DNA of 64,000 nucleotides, taken from assembly GCA_028275365.1 (NCBI GenBank), contig JAPWUU010000001.1:38208-102207 (forward strand), written 5' to 3'. The DNA is from Candidatus Caldatribacterium sp. GTDB lineage: Bacteria; Atribacterota; Atribacteria; Atribacterales; Caldatribacteriaceae. Position numbers and translations under genes: made by a program. Positions within the stretch are counted from its first letter, which is position 1. Each line of letters begins with the position of its first letter. Shown one piece after another: positions 1 through 9,823 of this stretch. A model generated the notes under the pieces. The model did not search any database. It had not been told where the DNA came from and worked only from the letters and a program-made list of their open reading frames with translations.

Positions 1-1
1 A

Positions 2-1087
2 ATCCGCATCCCCGTCCACCGTCTTGAAGTAGGGACGGCCATCCCCTTCACGCTTCTTGACGAGAAAGACCGGGTGCTGCTCTTTCGGGGGCAGACCGTC
101 ACCGAAGCCTTTCTCGAGCGCCTCAGACGCCGGGCCATGACTACCGTAGTGGCAGAGGTCATTGAAGAGGTTCGGGAGGAAACGGCGAAAGAAGACGTGT
201 CCTTCGAGGTGAAGATGAAAACGCTTTCCTGCCTTGAGGACACCATGTATGGTCTTGCGCAGGGGCGTCGCGTCTCTCTTGAGCCGCTTGAAGAGCAGGT
301 AGGAGCCATCCTTGAAGAAGTCCGGGCCCACGAGGAACTCGTTATCCCCATCGTTCAGCTGAAGCGGCATGATGACTTCACCTTCACGCACTCACTCAAC
401 GTGGCCGTTATTGCCCTCTTCATTGGGAAGTTCCTGGGCCTTGGGCGGGAAGACCTTGTGCAGCTTGGTCTTGGAGCGCTCCTCCATGATCTTGGGAAGC
501 TTAAGGTTCCCCTGGAGATCCTCCGTAAGCCCTCTGCCTTGAGTGAGGATGAGTGGCGGATTATCTGTGGGCATCCTCTGGTGGCCAAGAATCTCCTTGA
601 TGAGCAGAGAGCCCTTGGGGATCTCGTCAAATTCGTTCCCCTTGAGCACCACGAGCGTCTTGACGGCAGTGGCTATCCCCTTCGGCTTGGGGCGGAGGCG
701 ATCCATCTCTTCCCCCGGATCGTGGCTGTGGCCGATGTGTACGAGGCACTCACTTCGCAACGTCCGTACCGGAAGCCCATGCCGGTGGCCGAAGTTGTGG
801 AGTACCTCATGGGGAATGCCGGGTATAGACTCGACGAACAGGTGGTCCGTGCCTTTGTCGCACACCTTTCCCCGTATCAGGTGGGGGACGTGGTTCGTCT
901 CTCCGACGGTCGGGAAGCAGTGGTGAGCCGTCTCAATCCCGTTTTGCCTTTCCGTCCCCGTGTGACCGTCCGGGTACCCGACGGGAAGGGAGGGTACATC
1001 ACTGAAGAAATCGACCTTGCCAGGTCCCTGACGCTTACCATTGTTGAGGAGCTCTCGGTGAAAAGCCGTGTTCTCCTCCCTTCGTGA
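2..1087 (+). CDS. HD-GYP domain protein (5' end truncated by window start)
   Basis: Frame is open from base 2 (IRIPVHRLEVGTAIPFTLLDEKDRVLLFRG...). Contains HD (HDLGKLKVP) and GYP (HHERLDGSGYP) motifs. Confidence 0.9.
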   Translation: MRIPVHRLEVGTAIPFTLLDEKDRVLLFRGQTVTEAFLERLRRRAMTTVVAEVIEEVREETAKEDVSFEVKMKTLSCLEDTMYGLAQGRRVSLEPLEEQVGAILEEVRAHEELVIPIVQLKRHDDFTFTHSLNVAVIALFIGKFLGLGREDLVQLGLGALLHDLGKLKVPLEILRKPSALSEDEWRIICGHPLVAKNLLDEQRALGDLVKFVPLEHHERLDGSGYPLRLGAEAIHLFPRIVAVADVYEALTSQRPYRKPMPVAEVVEYLMGNAGYRLDEQVVRAFVAHLSPYQVGDVVRLSDGREAVVSRLNPVLPFRPRVTVRVPDGKGGYITEEIDLARSLTLTIVEELSVKSRVLLPS

Positions 1088-1598
1088 ATGCTCCGACGAG
1101 TTCCCTCACACGGGTAAGGACCTCTTCCCGGTTCTTAGGGGTGAGGAAAAACCGCAGGGTCCCGGGCTGGGCAAAGAGCTCCTGGACTTCGGGGATCCCA
1201 GGGAATCGGGAGGTGGCAAGGAGGAATGCCGCCTCTTTCCAGAGGATATCGAGGAGTTTCCGGAAGTTCCGGGAGAAGAGCTCCATTTTGCCGATCTCGT
1301 CGACAAGAAGTGGTGCTCTCTGCTTTAGGGCATTCTCAAGCTCAGGGAGCACCAGACGCTCAAAATCCTCAACGAACACCGCGTATGTTCCCACCCGCAG
1401 GGGTGAGGCTCCTCCCTTTGTAGCCAGAACGCCACGTTTCCCCGAAAGAGTGACAATCCGAAAACCGGTCCGTATGCGTCCTTCCCGAATCTCCTCGGTA
1501 TAGAAACCGTGGAAGAGCCCGGGGAAGTGTTCGGCCACACGTTTCACCAGGGTGGTTTTCCCCACTCCCGGCCTCCCGAGAATCACAAGACGGGTCAT
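1035..1598 (-). CDS. THEP1-type nucleoside-triphosphatase
   Basis: N-terminal P-loop GRPGVGKTTL, Walker-B-like LLVDEIGKMEL, overall THEP1-like sequence. Confidence 0.85.
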   Translation of the reverse strand: MTRLVILGRPGVGKTTLVKRVAEHFPGLFHGFYTEEIREGRIRTGFRIVTLSGKRGVLATKGGASPLRVGTYAVFVEDFERLVLPELENALKQRAPLLVDEIGKMELFSRNFRKLLDILWKEAAFLLATSRFPGIPEVQELFAQPGTLRFFLTPKNREEVLTRVRELVGAFTKGGEHGFSPRAPQQW

Positions 1599-1636
1599 CT
1601 TTACGCCCCCTTCCTTTTCCAGTATAGTACTCCGTG

Positions 1637-2449
1637 ATGGGGGATTTCATCAAATTCCTGGGGACAGCGGGAGCGCGTTTTGTGGTCGCAAGGCAGCTCC
1701 GGGCTTCCGGAGGTGTGTGGATTGCCTTCCAGGGCACTGCCCTGCACCTTGATCCTGGACCCGGCGCGCTGGTACGGGCCCTTTCCAGCAAGCCTCCCCT
1801 TGATCCGGCGACGCTGTCGGGAGTTGTGCTTTCCCACCGGCACCTCGACCATTCCGGAGACCTCAACATCATCGTTGAGGCCATGACCCAGGGAGCCACG
1901 AAAGTTCGGGGACACCTCTTTGTGCCTCAGGATGCCCTGGGAGAAGAACCTGTGATTTTCCGGTATCTTCGGGAACACCTTGAAGGTCTCCACATCCTTG
2001 TTGAGGGAGGGGAGTACGCCCTGGGGTCCCTTCGCTTTACGACTCCTCTTCGCCACGTTCACGGAGTTGAAACCTACGGCTTCAAGTTCTTTTTCCCCCA
2101 GGGGGTGGTTGCCTTCATCACCGACACCCAGTTCACGGAGAGATTGTTCTCCGCCTATGCCGGAAGCGACGTCCTGGTCATCCATACCCTGCGGCTTGAG
2201 AGGAGCGACCATCCAGACCTCCTGCACCTGAGCGTTCCTGACGCCGAGCTCCTCATCAGGGAGATTCGTCCGCGTCTGGCCATTCTCACCCATTTCGGGA
2301 TGACGATTCTCCGGGGGAAGCCCTGGGAGATTGCCGAGCGCCTCTCAGAGCGGTGCGGAGTTCCCACCGTCGCCGCTCACGATGGCCTCGTCCTTGACCT
2401 TGGGAGTCTCTCGGTCAGAAGCGGGAAAGCCCAAGATAAAGGCGGCTGA
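1637..2449 (+). CDS. MBL-fold metallohydrolase
   Basis: SHRHLDHSGD metal-binding motif; downstream FITDTQF and LTHFGM. Confidence 0.8.
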   Translation: MGDFIKFLGTAGARFVVARQLRASGGVWIAFQGTALHLDPGPGALVRALSSKPPLDPATLSGVVLSHRHLDHSGDLNIIVEAMTQGATKVRGHLFVPQDALGEEPVIFRYLREHLEGLHILVEGGEYALGSLRFTTPLRHVHGVETYGFKFFFPQGVVAFITDTQFTERLFSAYAGSDVLVIHTLRLERSDHPDLLHLSVPDAELLIREIRPRLAILTHFGMTILRGKPWEIAERLSERCGVPTVAAHDGLVLDLGSLSVRSGKAQDKGG

Positions 2450-3092
2450 GGAACACGGAGAGGTAGGCGAGAATCCCTCCTCCAAGGAGCGTGTTGATGG
2501 CGACCCCAGCAAGAGAGAGGAAGCCAAAAACCCAGAAGAAAAGGTACCCCACAACGAGGAAGAAGAGGGCCACCACGGTGAAGGTGAAACACTCGCCAAG
2601 GTTCTCTACAGCGAGCTGAAAGCTTCGGCGAATTCCCGAAAAGGGGTCGTCCCCTTCAACCACAACCGCCGGGATGGTGAACATCAGGAGGAACCCGAAC
2701 ACCAGTCCCGGGAAGAAGAACCAGAAAGAAAAAAAGCCTACGAGGAACCCCACAACGAGGGCTGCGAAGAATACCTCGGGGAATCTCCGGGAGAACATAG
2801 AGAACGCCCGCCTGAAGCTCACCTCTCCCCGGACCTCAAAATCCCAAAGGAGGAAAGTGACGAAACCCAGGGCAAGGAGCGCCAGAAACAGGGCACAGAG
2901 GACGAAGAAGATGCCCGCTCCCCACTGGAAGAGGAGAACGATCCGGGAGAGTCCCCGGTCCCACACGAGGAAGCTGGCCACGCTGGCGAGAAAGGCCGAA
3001 GGAAGGGCGCACAGAATCGTCTGGGGGTACCGCGTGAGGAAGTCAAAGCTTTTCCGCATTTCACGCCAGAGGTCCACCGTTCCCATATCCAC
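2415..3092 (-). CDS. Multi-pass membrane protein (DUF4013-like)
   Basis: Long hydrophobic helices; GDDPFSGIRRSFQLAVENLG resembles DUF4013/glycerophosphoryl-diesterase-type membrane domains. Confidence 0.5.
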   Translation of the reverse strand: MDMGTVDLWREMRKSFDFLTRYPQTILCALPSAFLASVASFLVWDRGLSRIVLLFQWGAGIFFVLCALFLALLALGFVTFLLWDFEVRGEVSFRRAFSMFSRRFPEVFFAALVVGFLVGFFSFWFFFPGLVFGFLLMFTIPAVVVEGDDPFSGIRRSFQLAVENLGECFTFTVVALFFLVVGYLFFWVFGFLSLAGVAINTLLGGGILAYLSVFLSRLYLGLSRF

Positions 3093-3202
3093 CTTCCTCT
3101 CTCTTTTTCCTAATCTTATCCTCTTTTCCCGGGATAGGCAAGGAGGCCTTTTGCCTTTGGCGCTTCTGGAGTAGAATGGAGAAAAAATGGGGAGGGGAGA
3201 AA

Positions 3203-3478
3203 ATGGGAACGTTTTTACGGATTGTGGGTATTGTGGTGATGTGCCTTGGTGTGGTCCTGGCCGTCTTCACCGTTATCGGTGTCCGGGGATGGATAGGGTT
3301 TCTTACCCAGTCCGTTCCCTCGGAGGAGCCTTCCTTTGCTCCACCACCCTTTTCGGACCTCGTCTGGGCAGGAGGTTTTGGGGGGGTTCTCGGGGGGTTC
3401 GGACTTTTCGTCGGTGGGGCATCGCTGTTTTGTCTTGGCACCATCTATAACGAAGTACGGTCACTCAGGGGCCGATAG
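3203..3478 (+). CDS. Small two-TM membrane protein, unknown function
   Basis: Two hydrophobic segments; RBS ggggaggggagaaa before ATG at 3203. Confidence 0.5.
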   Translation: MGTFLRIVGIVVMCLGVVLAVFTVIGVRGWIGFLTQSVPSEEPSFAPPPFSDLVWAGGFGGVLGGFGLFVGGASLFCLGTIYNEVRSLRGR

Positions 3479-3486
3479 AGAGGGGG

Positions 3487-5208
3487 ATGGCGATGGGGAA
3501 GAGGATAGTCATCATCGGTGGTGTTGCTGGCGGGCCGAAGGTGGCGGCAAAACTCCGCCGTCTGGATCGGGATGCGGAAATCGTCATCATTGAGCGAGGA
3601 AAGTTTCTTTCATACGCAGGCTGCGGGCTTCCGTACTATGTGAGTGGTGAGGTGAAGGAGTACCGGGAGCTCATGGAAACCCCGGTGGGGATCCTTCGGG
3701 ACCCGGAATTTTTCGAGAAATCCAAAGGTATCAAGGTCTACAACCGCACTGAGGCTATCCGAATTGACCGGGAGAGGAAAATCGTTGAGGCCCGGAGGAT
3801 TGACACCGGCGAGATGCTCTCTTTCCCCTACGATTACCTTGTTCTCGCCACCGGGGCAAAGCCCTCTTTCCCACCGATTAAGGCGGTGGACCTGGAGCAT
3901 CCCGACGCCGCTATCAGCGCCAGAGACCTCGGGCACGTGTACACCCTCCACGGGATTGAGGATGCCGAGGCCATCCGCTGGACGATCAAAGAGAAGCTCG
4001 CCAGAAAAGCCGTGATTATCGGCGGTGGGCTCATCGGGATGGAGATGACCGAAAGCCTCGTGAAAAGCGGGCTTGAGGTGACGGTCATCGAGGTCCTTCC
4101 CGAAATCCTCCCCATCCTTGACGAGGATATGGGCATTCTGGTGCGGCGCTACTGTCAGTCTCAGGGCGTGACGGTGAAAGTTGGAGAGCGAGTGGAAGTC
4201 CTCGAAGGACAAGGGGGCGTGGTGAAGCGGGTGATCACCGACAAGGGGGCTTATGAGGCGGACCTTGTCATTGTGGCCACCGGTTTTCGTCCCAACACCG
4301 ACCTTGCCCAGCGAGCGGGTCTTGCCATCGGAGAGGCGGGTGGTATCAAGGTTGACTGCTTCATGCGCACAAGTGACCCCTGGATCTATGCGGTGGGAGA
4401 TTGCGTTGAGATAGAGAATCTCGTGTGCGGGAAGGCAGCCTACATGCCCATGGGGTCTTTGGCCAATAAAGAGGGCCGGGTGGCGGCCATCAACATCGCC
4501 GGAGGCAATGAGGTCTTCCGCGGTGCTCTGAACTCAGTGATTTTCAAGCTCTTCGAGTACACCATTGCCCGTACCGGTCTTACCGTGCGCCAGGCCCAGG
4601 AGCTCGGGTATGACCCGGAGTACGCCCTTGTTCCTGCTCCGGACAGGGCGCACTACTTCCCCGGGGCAAAGCAGGTCATCACGAAACTCGTAGCCGATCG
4701 GCGAAGCGGAAAACTCCTCGGAGCCCAGATTGTTGGACGTGGGGAAGTGACAAAGAGTATCTACGCCATAGCCACGGCCCTCTACTACGGTGGTGTGGTC
4801 GAGGACCTCTCGAGCCTCGACCTTCCCTATGCCCCTCCCTATGCCTCGGCGATTGACAACATTTGCGTGGCGGCGAATGTCCTGCGGAACAAGCTCGAGG
4901 GGAGAATGGTGGGCATTTCGCCTCACGAGGTGGAACGGAAAAGAAAACGGGGAGACGATTTCATCCTCCTTGATGTGCGCACTCCCAAAGAGTACGAGAA
5001 GGTCCGCATTCCCGGGAGTACCCTTATCCCTTTGGGGATGTTGCCGCAGAGACTCGGGGAGCTCCCGAAGGACAAGGAGATTGTCACGTTCTGTGCGGTG
5101 AGCCTGCGGGGGTATGAGGCCTCGCTCATTCTGCGGCATGCGGGGTTCAGGGATGTCAAGGTGATGGATGGAGGGATTGCCTGCTGGCCCTATGAGCTTG
5201 AACCATAG
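3487..5208 (+). CDS. CoA-disulfide reductase / FAD-NAD(P)-dependent oxidoreductase with C-terminal rhodanese domain
   Basis: IIGGVAGGPKVAAKLRR FAD motif, redox Cys in SYAGCGLPYY, second Rossmann VIIGGGLIGMEM, C-terminal rhodanese loop FCAVSLRGY. Confidence 0.9.
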   Translation: MAMGKRIVIIGGVAGGPKVAAKLRRLDRDAEIVIIERGKFLSYAGCGLPYYVSGEVKEYRELMETPVGILRDPEFFEKSKGIKVYNRTEAIRIDRERKIVEARRIDTGEMLSFPYDYLVLATGAKPSFPPIKAVDLEHPDAAISARDLGHVYTLHGIEDAEAIRWTIKEKLARKAVIIGGGLIGMEMTESLVKSGLEVTVIEVLPEILPILDEDMGILVRRYCQSQGVTVKVGERVEVLEGQGGVVKRVITDKGAYEADLVIVATGFRPNTDLAQRAGLAIGEAGGIKVDCFMRTSDPWIYAVGDCVEIENLVCGKAAYMPMGSLANKEGRVAAINIAGGNEVFRGALNSVIFKLFEYTIARTGLTVRQAQELGYDPEYALVPAPDRAHYFPGAKQVITKLVADRRSGKLLGAQIVGRGEVTKSIYAIATALYYGGVVEDLSSLDLPYAPPYASAIDNICVAANVLRNKLEGRMVGISPHEVERKRKRGDDFILLDVRTPKEYEKVRIPGSTLIPLGMLPQRLGELPKDKEIVTFCAVSLRGYEASLILRHAGFRDVKVMDGGIACWPYELEP

Positions 5209-5782
5209 GTGGTTGATTGTCCTTGTCGTGTGCGGGGTGGGGTTCGCCATGGTCTTTCTGTTCCTTGCGCTTTCCCCACCCCGTTCTCCCGAGGAGGAGG
5301 CGGATCAGGAAGCTCTCCCGGAGGAAACCCCCGTTTCTTTCCCCATCCAGAGCGAGGGAATCCGAATCCGGGGTTGGGAGCGGGGTATGCTCCGTTTTGT
5401 CCTTGAGGCTAAAACTATGGAGCTTGACAAGGGTGGGACTTTGGGGAAGTGCTCGGGGGGAGTGCGTATCCTCGTTTTTGAGGATAACGGGGAGCTCCGG
5501 GCAACGCTTGAGAGTCATGCCGCCGATGTGAACCTCCTGCGAAAGAACGTGAGGCTCCGGGGGAGTGTGGTGGTGACGTCTTCTTCAGGAGACCGCCTTG
5601 AAACTGAGGAACTCTTCTACTTTAGCTCCGAAAAGACCATCCAAACCCGTTCCCCGGTCCGGGCGTACTTCAAGGAACACTTCTTAGAGAGCGAAGGCTT
5701 CTCAAGCGACGTGGACCTGGTGCACCCAGAGTTCTTCCGTGTTATCCGAGGCACATTTCATCTGGAATCCGCTTCTCCCTGA
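5192..5782 (+). CDS. LptC-like periplasmic/LPS export protein
   Basis: Single N-terminal TM followed by a beta-rich domain with ...GDRLETEELFYFSSEKTIQTRSPVR, typical of LptC/OstA-like folds. Confidence 0.65.
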   Translation: MSLNHRWLIVLVVCGVGFAMVFLFLALSPPRSPEEEADQEALPEETPVSFPIQSEGIRIRGWERGMLRFVLEAKTMELDKGGTLGKCSGGVRILVFEDNGELRATLESHAADVNLLRKNVRLRGSVVVTSSSGDRLETEELFYFSSEKTIQTRSPVRAYFKEHFLESEGFSSDVDLVHPEFFRVIRGTFHLESASP

Positions 5783-7100
5783 AGAGGATTTCGGGGGTCA
5801 GTACACCTTCCCGGTAGCGACGGAATGCCGGAGGATGAGTTCTCAAGTTTTCTAAAAGCCGGTCGGTGAGGCGCCATGCTTCCTGAATGAACGAGGAGTC
5901 AGGAAAGAGCGTCCGATCGTGGTACAGGAAATCGTGGAGGATTTTCTCGTAGGCCTCTGGAGTACTGGCCTTAAACGCCCCTGAGTAGGTGAAATTCAGC
6001 GTTACCGGAGTGGATTCGAGCTCTCTCTGAGGCTTCCGCACCGAGACCACAAGGTCAATTCGTTCCTCGGGCTGAATTTCGATGATGAGCCGATTTGGCG
6101 GTGTGACCACAGAGTGGAAGAGGACTTCGACGAACGAGCGTTTCTGTGCCGTTTTTTTGCCACTTGCCACATAGAAAGGCACCCCTCTCCAGCGTTCTGT
6201 GTCGAGGAAGAGCGGAAAAAAGAAGAAGGTCTCCCGTAGAGACAAGGGATTCCGAACCTCTTCCCGGTACCCCGCGTACTGCCCAAGCTGAACCTCGCGG
6301 CTCTCAGGAAGGCGTACCTGGGAGAGTAATCTCGCTCGTTCCCGGGAAAGCTGGAAGAAGAAACGGGCGCATTCCTTCTGGTCCTCAGCACACAGGGGAG
6401 GAATGTCAACGGCAAGAAGGGTGAAAAGCTGCAGGAGGTGGTTCTGGAAGATGTCCTTGATTGCCCCGGTCTCCTCATAGAAGGCCCCCCGTTCCCCAAC
6501 ACCCTCCTCTTCGAAGACCCCAATATGGACTTCCTGGACGAACTCCCGGGAGAGAAGTCGCTCAATAAAGAAGTTTTCCGCCTTGAGCACTACGAGGTTC
6601 TGAACAGTGCCTTTGCCCAGGTAGTGGTCCACGTAGAAGACGTGCTCCTCGGGGAAAATGTTCCTCAAGCTTTCCTCAAGGGCAAGGAAATCCCGTTCGT
6701 CTCTCCCGAAAGGTTTTTCCAGGGCCACAAAGAGGTCTTTGGGATTTCTTCCTTGCGTGAGGGCCTCGATGCAGTGGAGGGCATCCCGGTAGAGGGAGGG
6801 GAGGGTGGCGAGGTAGAAGTACAGGGGGCCGTTCCCAAGAAGGGGCGAAATCTTCAGAGCAAGCTCTCCGGGGTTCTCAAGATCCCCCTGAATGTACGTG
6901 AGGCGCTCAAGGAGAGGAGAGGGGCGGGGGAGGAGCTGAGCGACAAAGGCCCGGTACGAGGCGTTGTCTTTGAAGCGGCGCCCCAGGGCCACGACGGTGA
7001 ATTCCTGCTCTTCCGAAAGGGTGGCCAGGGCGGGAAGGATTTTCCGGGTAAAGAGATTCCCTGTAGCGCCAAAGAAAACGAGCGTCCGCATCGAGGTCAC
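5742..7100 (-). CDS. zwf: Glucose-6-phosphate 1-dehydrogenase
   Basis: N-terminal FFGATGNLFTRKILPAL; active-site DHYLGKGTVQN. Confidence 0.93.
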   Translation of the reverse strand: MTSMRTLVFFGATGNLFTRKILPALATLSEEQEFTVVALGRRFKDNASYRAFVAQLLPRPSPLLERLTYIQGDLENPGELALKISPLLGNGPLYFYLATLPSLYRDALHCIEALTQGRNPKDLFVALEKPFGRDERDFLALEESLRNIFPEEHVFYVDHYLGKGTVQNLVVLKAENFFIERLLSREFVQEVHIGVFEEEGVGERGAFYEETGAIKDIFQNHLLQLFTLLAVDIPPLCAEDQKECARFFFQLSRERARLLSQVRLPESREVQLGQYAGYREEVRNPLSLRETFFFFPLFLDTERWRGVPFYVASGKKTAQKRSFVEVLFHSVVTPPNRLIIEIQPEERIDLVVSVRKPQRELESTPVTLNFTYSGAFKASTPEAYEKILHDFLYHDRTLFPDSSFIQEAWRLTDRLLENLRTHPPAFRRYREGVLTPEILFREKRIPDEMCLG

Positions 7101-7717
7101 ATCCTGATAAGCATTGCCCGAGCTGGGGCTCCATCCCCTCCCCGGATTTTTAGAGGAAGGGCGATGAAGAAGTACACCCCGGGGGCGATATCGCGCAGGA
7201 GTAAACCTTCAACCACGACGAGCCCATTCTCGAGGAGCACCCGGTGGGTGGGGTGACCTGGCTGGTCCCGTTCCACTCCCAGGGCATCGATGCCCACGCC
7301 TTTAAGCCTTTTTCCCACCAGGAAGTACGCCGCCCCCTCACTGAGGTACACGAAGTCCTCCTGGGAGGGGTCACTGAAGGAATTCTCGGTTTTGAGGAGG
7401 ACAAAGTGTCCCTCAGAGAGTACCGGTTCAAAGGGCCTCAGGTCCTCCTCGGTAATCACGGGACGGTGACGGATTTCAAGGACCACCGCAGGGCCCATGC
7501 AGAGGGAGAGGGGAATCCGGTCGATGGAGATGTCGGAAGGGAGCATGTGGAGGGGGGCATCCATGTGAGTTCCGGTGTGGGTGTCGAGTATAAGACGGGT
7601 TTCGTTGGCTCCCTCAAAAAGAGTCCGGATGCGCTCAATCTTGGGTCTTCGTTCCTTTCTCCCCCGGTAGGTGGGCATGTCCTCGGCAATCTCAAGGGAA
7701 ATGTCGAAGATTTCCAT
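7097..7717 (-). CDS. Cyclase family protein (kynurenine formamidase-like)
   Basis: DTHTGTHMDAPLH motif of the cyclase family. Confidence 0.85.
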   Translation of the reverse strand: MEIFDISLEIAEDMPTYRGRKERRPKIERIRTLFEGANETRLILDTHTGTHMDAPLHMLPSDISIDRIPLSLCMGPAVVLEIRHRPVITEEDLRPFEPVLSEGHFVLLKTENSFSDPSQEDFVYLSEGAAYFLVGKRLKGVGIDALGVERDQPGHPTHRVLLENGLVVVEGLLLRDIAPGVYFFIALPLKIRGGDGAPARAMLIRM

Positions 7718-7732
7718 CCATTTTTCCTCCTT

Positions 7733-8500
7733 TCAGGGAGCATAAATCATCTTGACCGTCATCCCTCCGTCGACCACCAGGTTCGTTCCGGTGATGAATC
7801 CCGAAGAGGGAGAGGCGAGGAATACACAGGCCGCTGCAATGTCTTCCGGAGTTCCCACACGCTGTGCAGGATGCTGCAGGTGGTCAATGGGACGCAGCTC
7901 TGGTTCCCGGCGGAGTGCCCTCTTTTTCCAGAGCGAGGTTTCAATCCACCCCGGGCTTATGGCGTTGACCCGGATTTTGCGTTCTCCAAGGGAAATCGCC
8001 AGGGCATGGGTGAGAGCGAGAACTCCACCCTTTGAGGCCGAATAGGCTTCGGTGTGGGGCTCGGACATGAGCGCCCGGGTTGAAGCGATGTTGATGATAG
8101 CCCCGCCTTCCCGAAAGAGGGGGAGAAGGTGCTTAGTGACGAGGAAAATGCCTTTGAGATTCACTCCGAGGGCTCTGTCCCATTCCTCTTCGGTGAGTTC
8201 CTCGAGGGGTTTGCCAATGAAAATCCCCGCATTGTTCACGAGAACGTCGACGGCTCCCCGGGTTTCCCGGACCTTCTGGGCTGCCTGTTCCACATCTTTG
8301 CGGCAAGAAACATCGCAGACCACAGGGTCATATTGGCCCTGCCACTTCTGCCACTCCTCCACGAGTTCCTGCAAGGCCTCTTCATCCACATCCCACACCG
8401 ACACAAAAGCTCGGGCTTCGAGGAATGCCTGGACTATTGCCTTTCCTATGCCCTGGGCTCCTCCAGTGACCACAACGCTTTTCCCGGCGAAGTCGTACAT
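7733..8500 (-). CDS. SDR family oxidoreductase
   Basis: VVTGGAQGIGKAI, NNAGI, YSASKGG, FITGTNLVVDGG. Confidence 0.93.
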   Translation of the reverse strand: MYDFAGKSVVVTGGAQGIGKAIVQAFLEARAFVSVWDVDEEALQELVEEWQKWQGQYDPVVCDVSCRKDVEQAAQKVRETRGAVDVLVNNAGIFIGKPLEELTEEEWDRALGVNLKGIFLVTKHLLPLFREGGAIINIASTRALMSEPHTEAYSASKGGVLALTHALAISLGERKIRVNAISPGWIETSLWKKRALRREPELRPIDHLQHPAQRVGTPEDIAAACVFLASPSSGFITGTNLVVDGGMTVKMIYAP

Positions 8501-9394
8501 TCAACCACCTTCTTTCAGGAGTTTTTGCATTTCCAGAGCGTTCCGCACCGCAAAGTCCCGGTAGCAATTGTTGAACATCACGAAAACTTCGGTATTTTCA
8601 GGGAGCCTGGCAAGAATCCGTTTTTTCCACTCGGCGAGCTCCTCGTGGGAGTAGAGGTACCGGAATTTCTCTGAAACCGGGAGGTTCTTCCCCTGCCATG
8701 CTTCTTTGTTCCTCCCATGGAAACGGACGACGGCGACCCGATGCGTCGTCTCGAAGAACGGCGGAACGGTCCAGGGGAGCTCAGGTTCATCAACACACAC
8801 AAGAGCAAAGCCAAGGTCTTTGAGCAGTTTCAGTGTACGGGGGAAGAGGGTTTTCTGTATCCAGCTTCTGTGGCGGAATTCTATGGCTGCGGTAATGCCT
8901 TCGGTGTGGTTGCGGAGCCACTCGAGGTACGCAAAGGATTCGGATTCAGGGCGGAACCAGGGGGGAAACTGGAAGAGGATATACCCGAGTTTTCCCCCCT
9001 CCCTGAGGGGATTCAGGGTCTTGAGGAACGCAAGAAGAACTTCTCCAAGCCACGGTTGGGGAACATCCTTTGTAGAGAATTCCTCTGCCTTTTGCCAGTC
9101 AGGACCAAGGGTTTTCAAAAGGGGAAGAGGCAGAGCTCTTTTCGGCGTGCGGTGGAAGGTGAAGAGGGAGAGCGCCTTCACGTTGAAGAGAAAGCCTTCC
9201 GGTGTCCGCTCTGCCCAGAGAACCGCATTCCTTTCAGAAGGGAAAGCATAGAACGTGGCATCCACCTCTACAGTGTCGAAGTGCTCTGCATAGAAACGGA
9301 GACGCTCTGCCGGAGTCTGAACGGTTTTGGGGTAGAAATCGCTCTCCTCAATCAGCGTCCGATCGGTCCACGAACAGGTCCCCACATGGAACAC
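8501..9394 (-). CDS. DUF72 family protein
   Basis: FHVGTCSWTDRTL...FYAEHFDTVEVDATFYAFPS...FNNCYRDFAVRNALEMQKLL; GTG start at 9394 with AGGAAGG RBS. Confidence 0.9.
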   Translation of the reverse strand: MFHVGTCSWTDRTLIEESDFYPKTVQTPAERLRFYAEHFDTVEVDATFYAFPSERNAVLWAERTPEGFLFNVKALSLFTFHRTPKRALPLPLLKTLGPDWQKAEEFSTKDVPQPWLGEVLLAFLKTLNPLREGGKLGYILFQFPPWFRPESESFAYLEWLRNHTEGITAAIEFRHRSWIQKTLFPRTLKLLKDLGFALVCVDEPELPWTVPPFFETTHRVAVVRFHGRNKEAWQGKNLPVSEKFRYLYSHEELAEWKKRILARLPENTEVFVMFNNCYRDFAVRNALEMQKLLKEGG

Positions 9395-9750
9395 TGGTGT
9401 CACCTTCCTGAGGAGAGTATAGTACCTCCCGGGGCGTGAGGCAACTGAACAAGTAGATCTGCAACAGGGAGGGTAGGAGAAAAGAGCAGTGTATAGGAAA
9501 GCAGGTATTCTTCTTTCTAGCATGTTCCAGGAAACGGGGAGAGCTCGGGAAAGTGCCCCTTTCCAGTACGGGCGAAGAGGCGATGGAGTAAGGATGGTGG
9601 AGCGACTCAACCGTACCTTCCAGAAGGATTCCCCCTGTCCTGCAATGATAAAGTGGACCTTAACACTATGAGGTTCCAAGGAGAAGACTACACCGGAGCG
9701 CGAGGGAGAGGAGCCCTGGGGAGAGCTGAGGGGATACCGTACTTTAATGC

Positions 9751-9779
9751 TTGACTTGTGGGGAGTGAAGCAGTAGAAT
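9751..9779 (+). promoter_or_regulatory. Sigma70-type promoter for the ATPase/TOPRIM operon
   Basis: TTGACT (9751-9756), 17-nt spacer, TAGAAT (9774-9779). Confidence 0.6.
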
Positions 9780-9823
9780 CGGATGCACCCGGTGTGGATG
9801 CAGAGAAAGAGGGCATTTGAGCT

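Noticed and set aside
2331-3113. 260-aa plus-strand Glu/Lys-rich ORF
   Set aside because: Antisense to a clear membrane protein; charged composition is the complement of hydrophobic codons.
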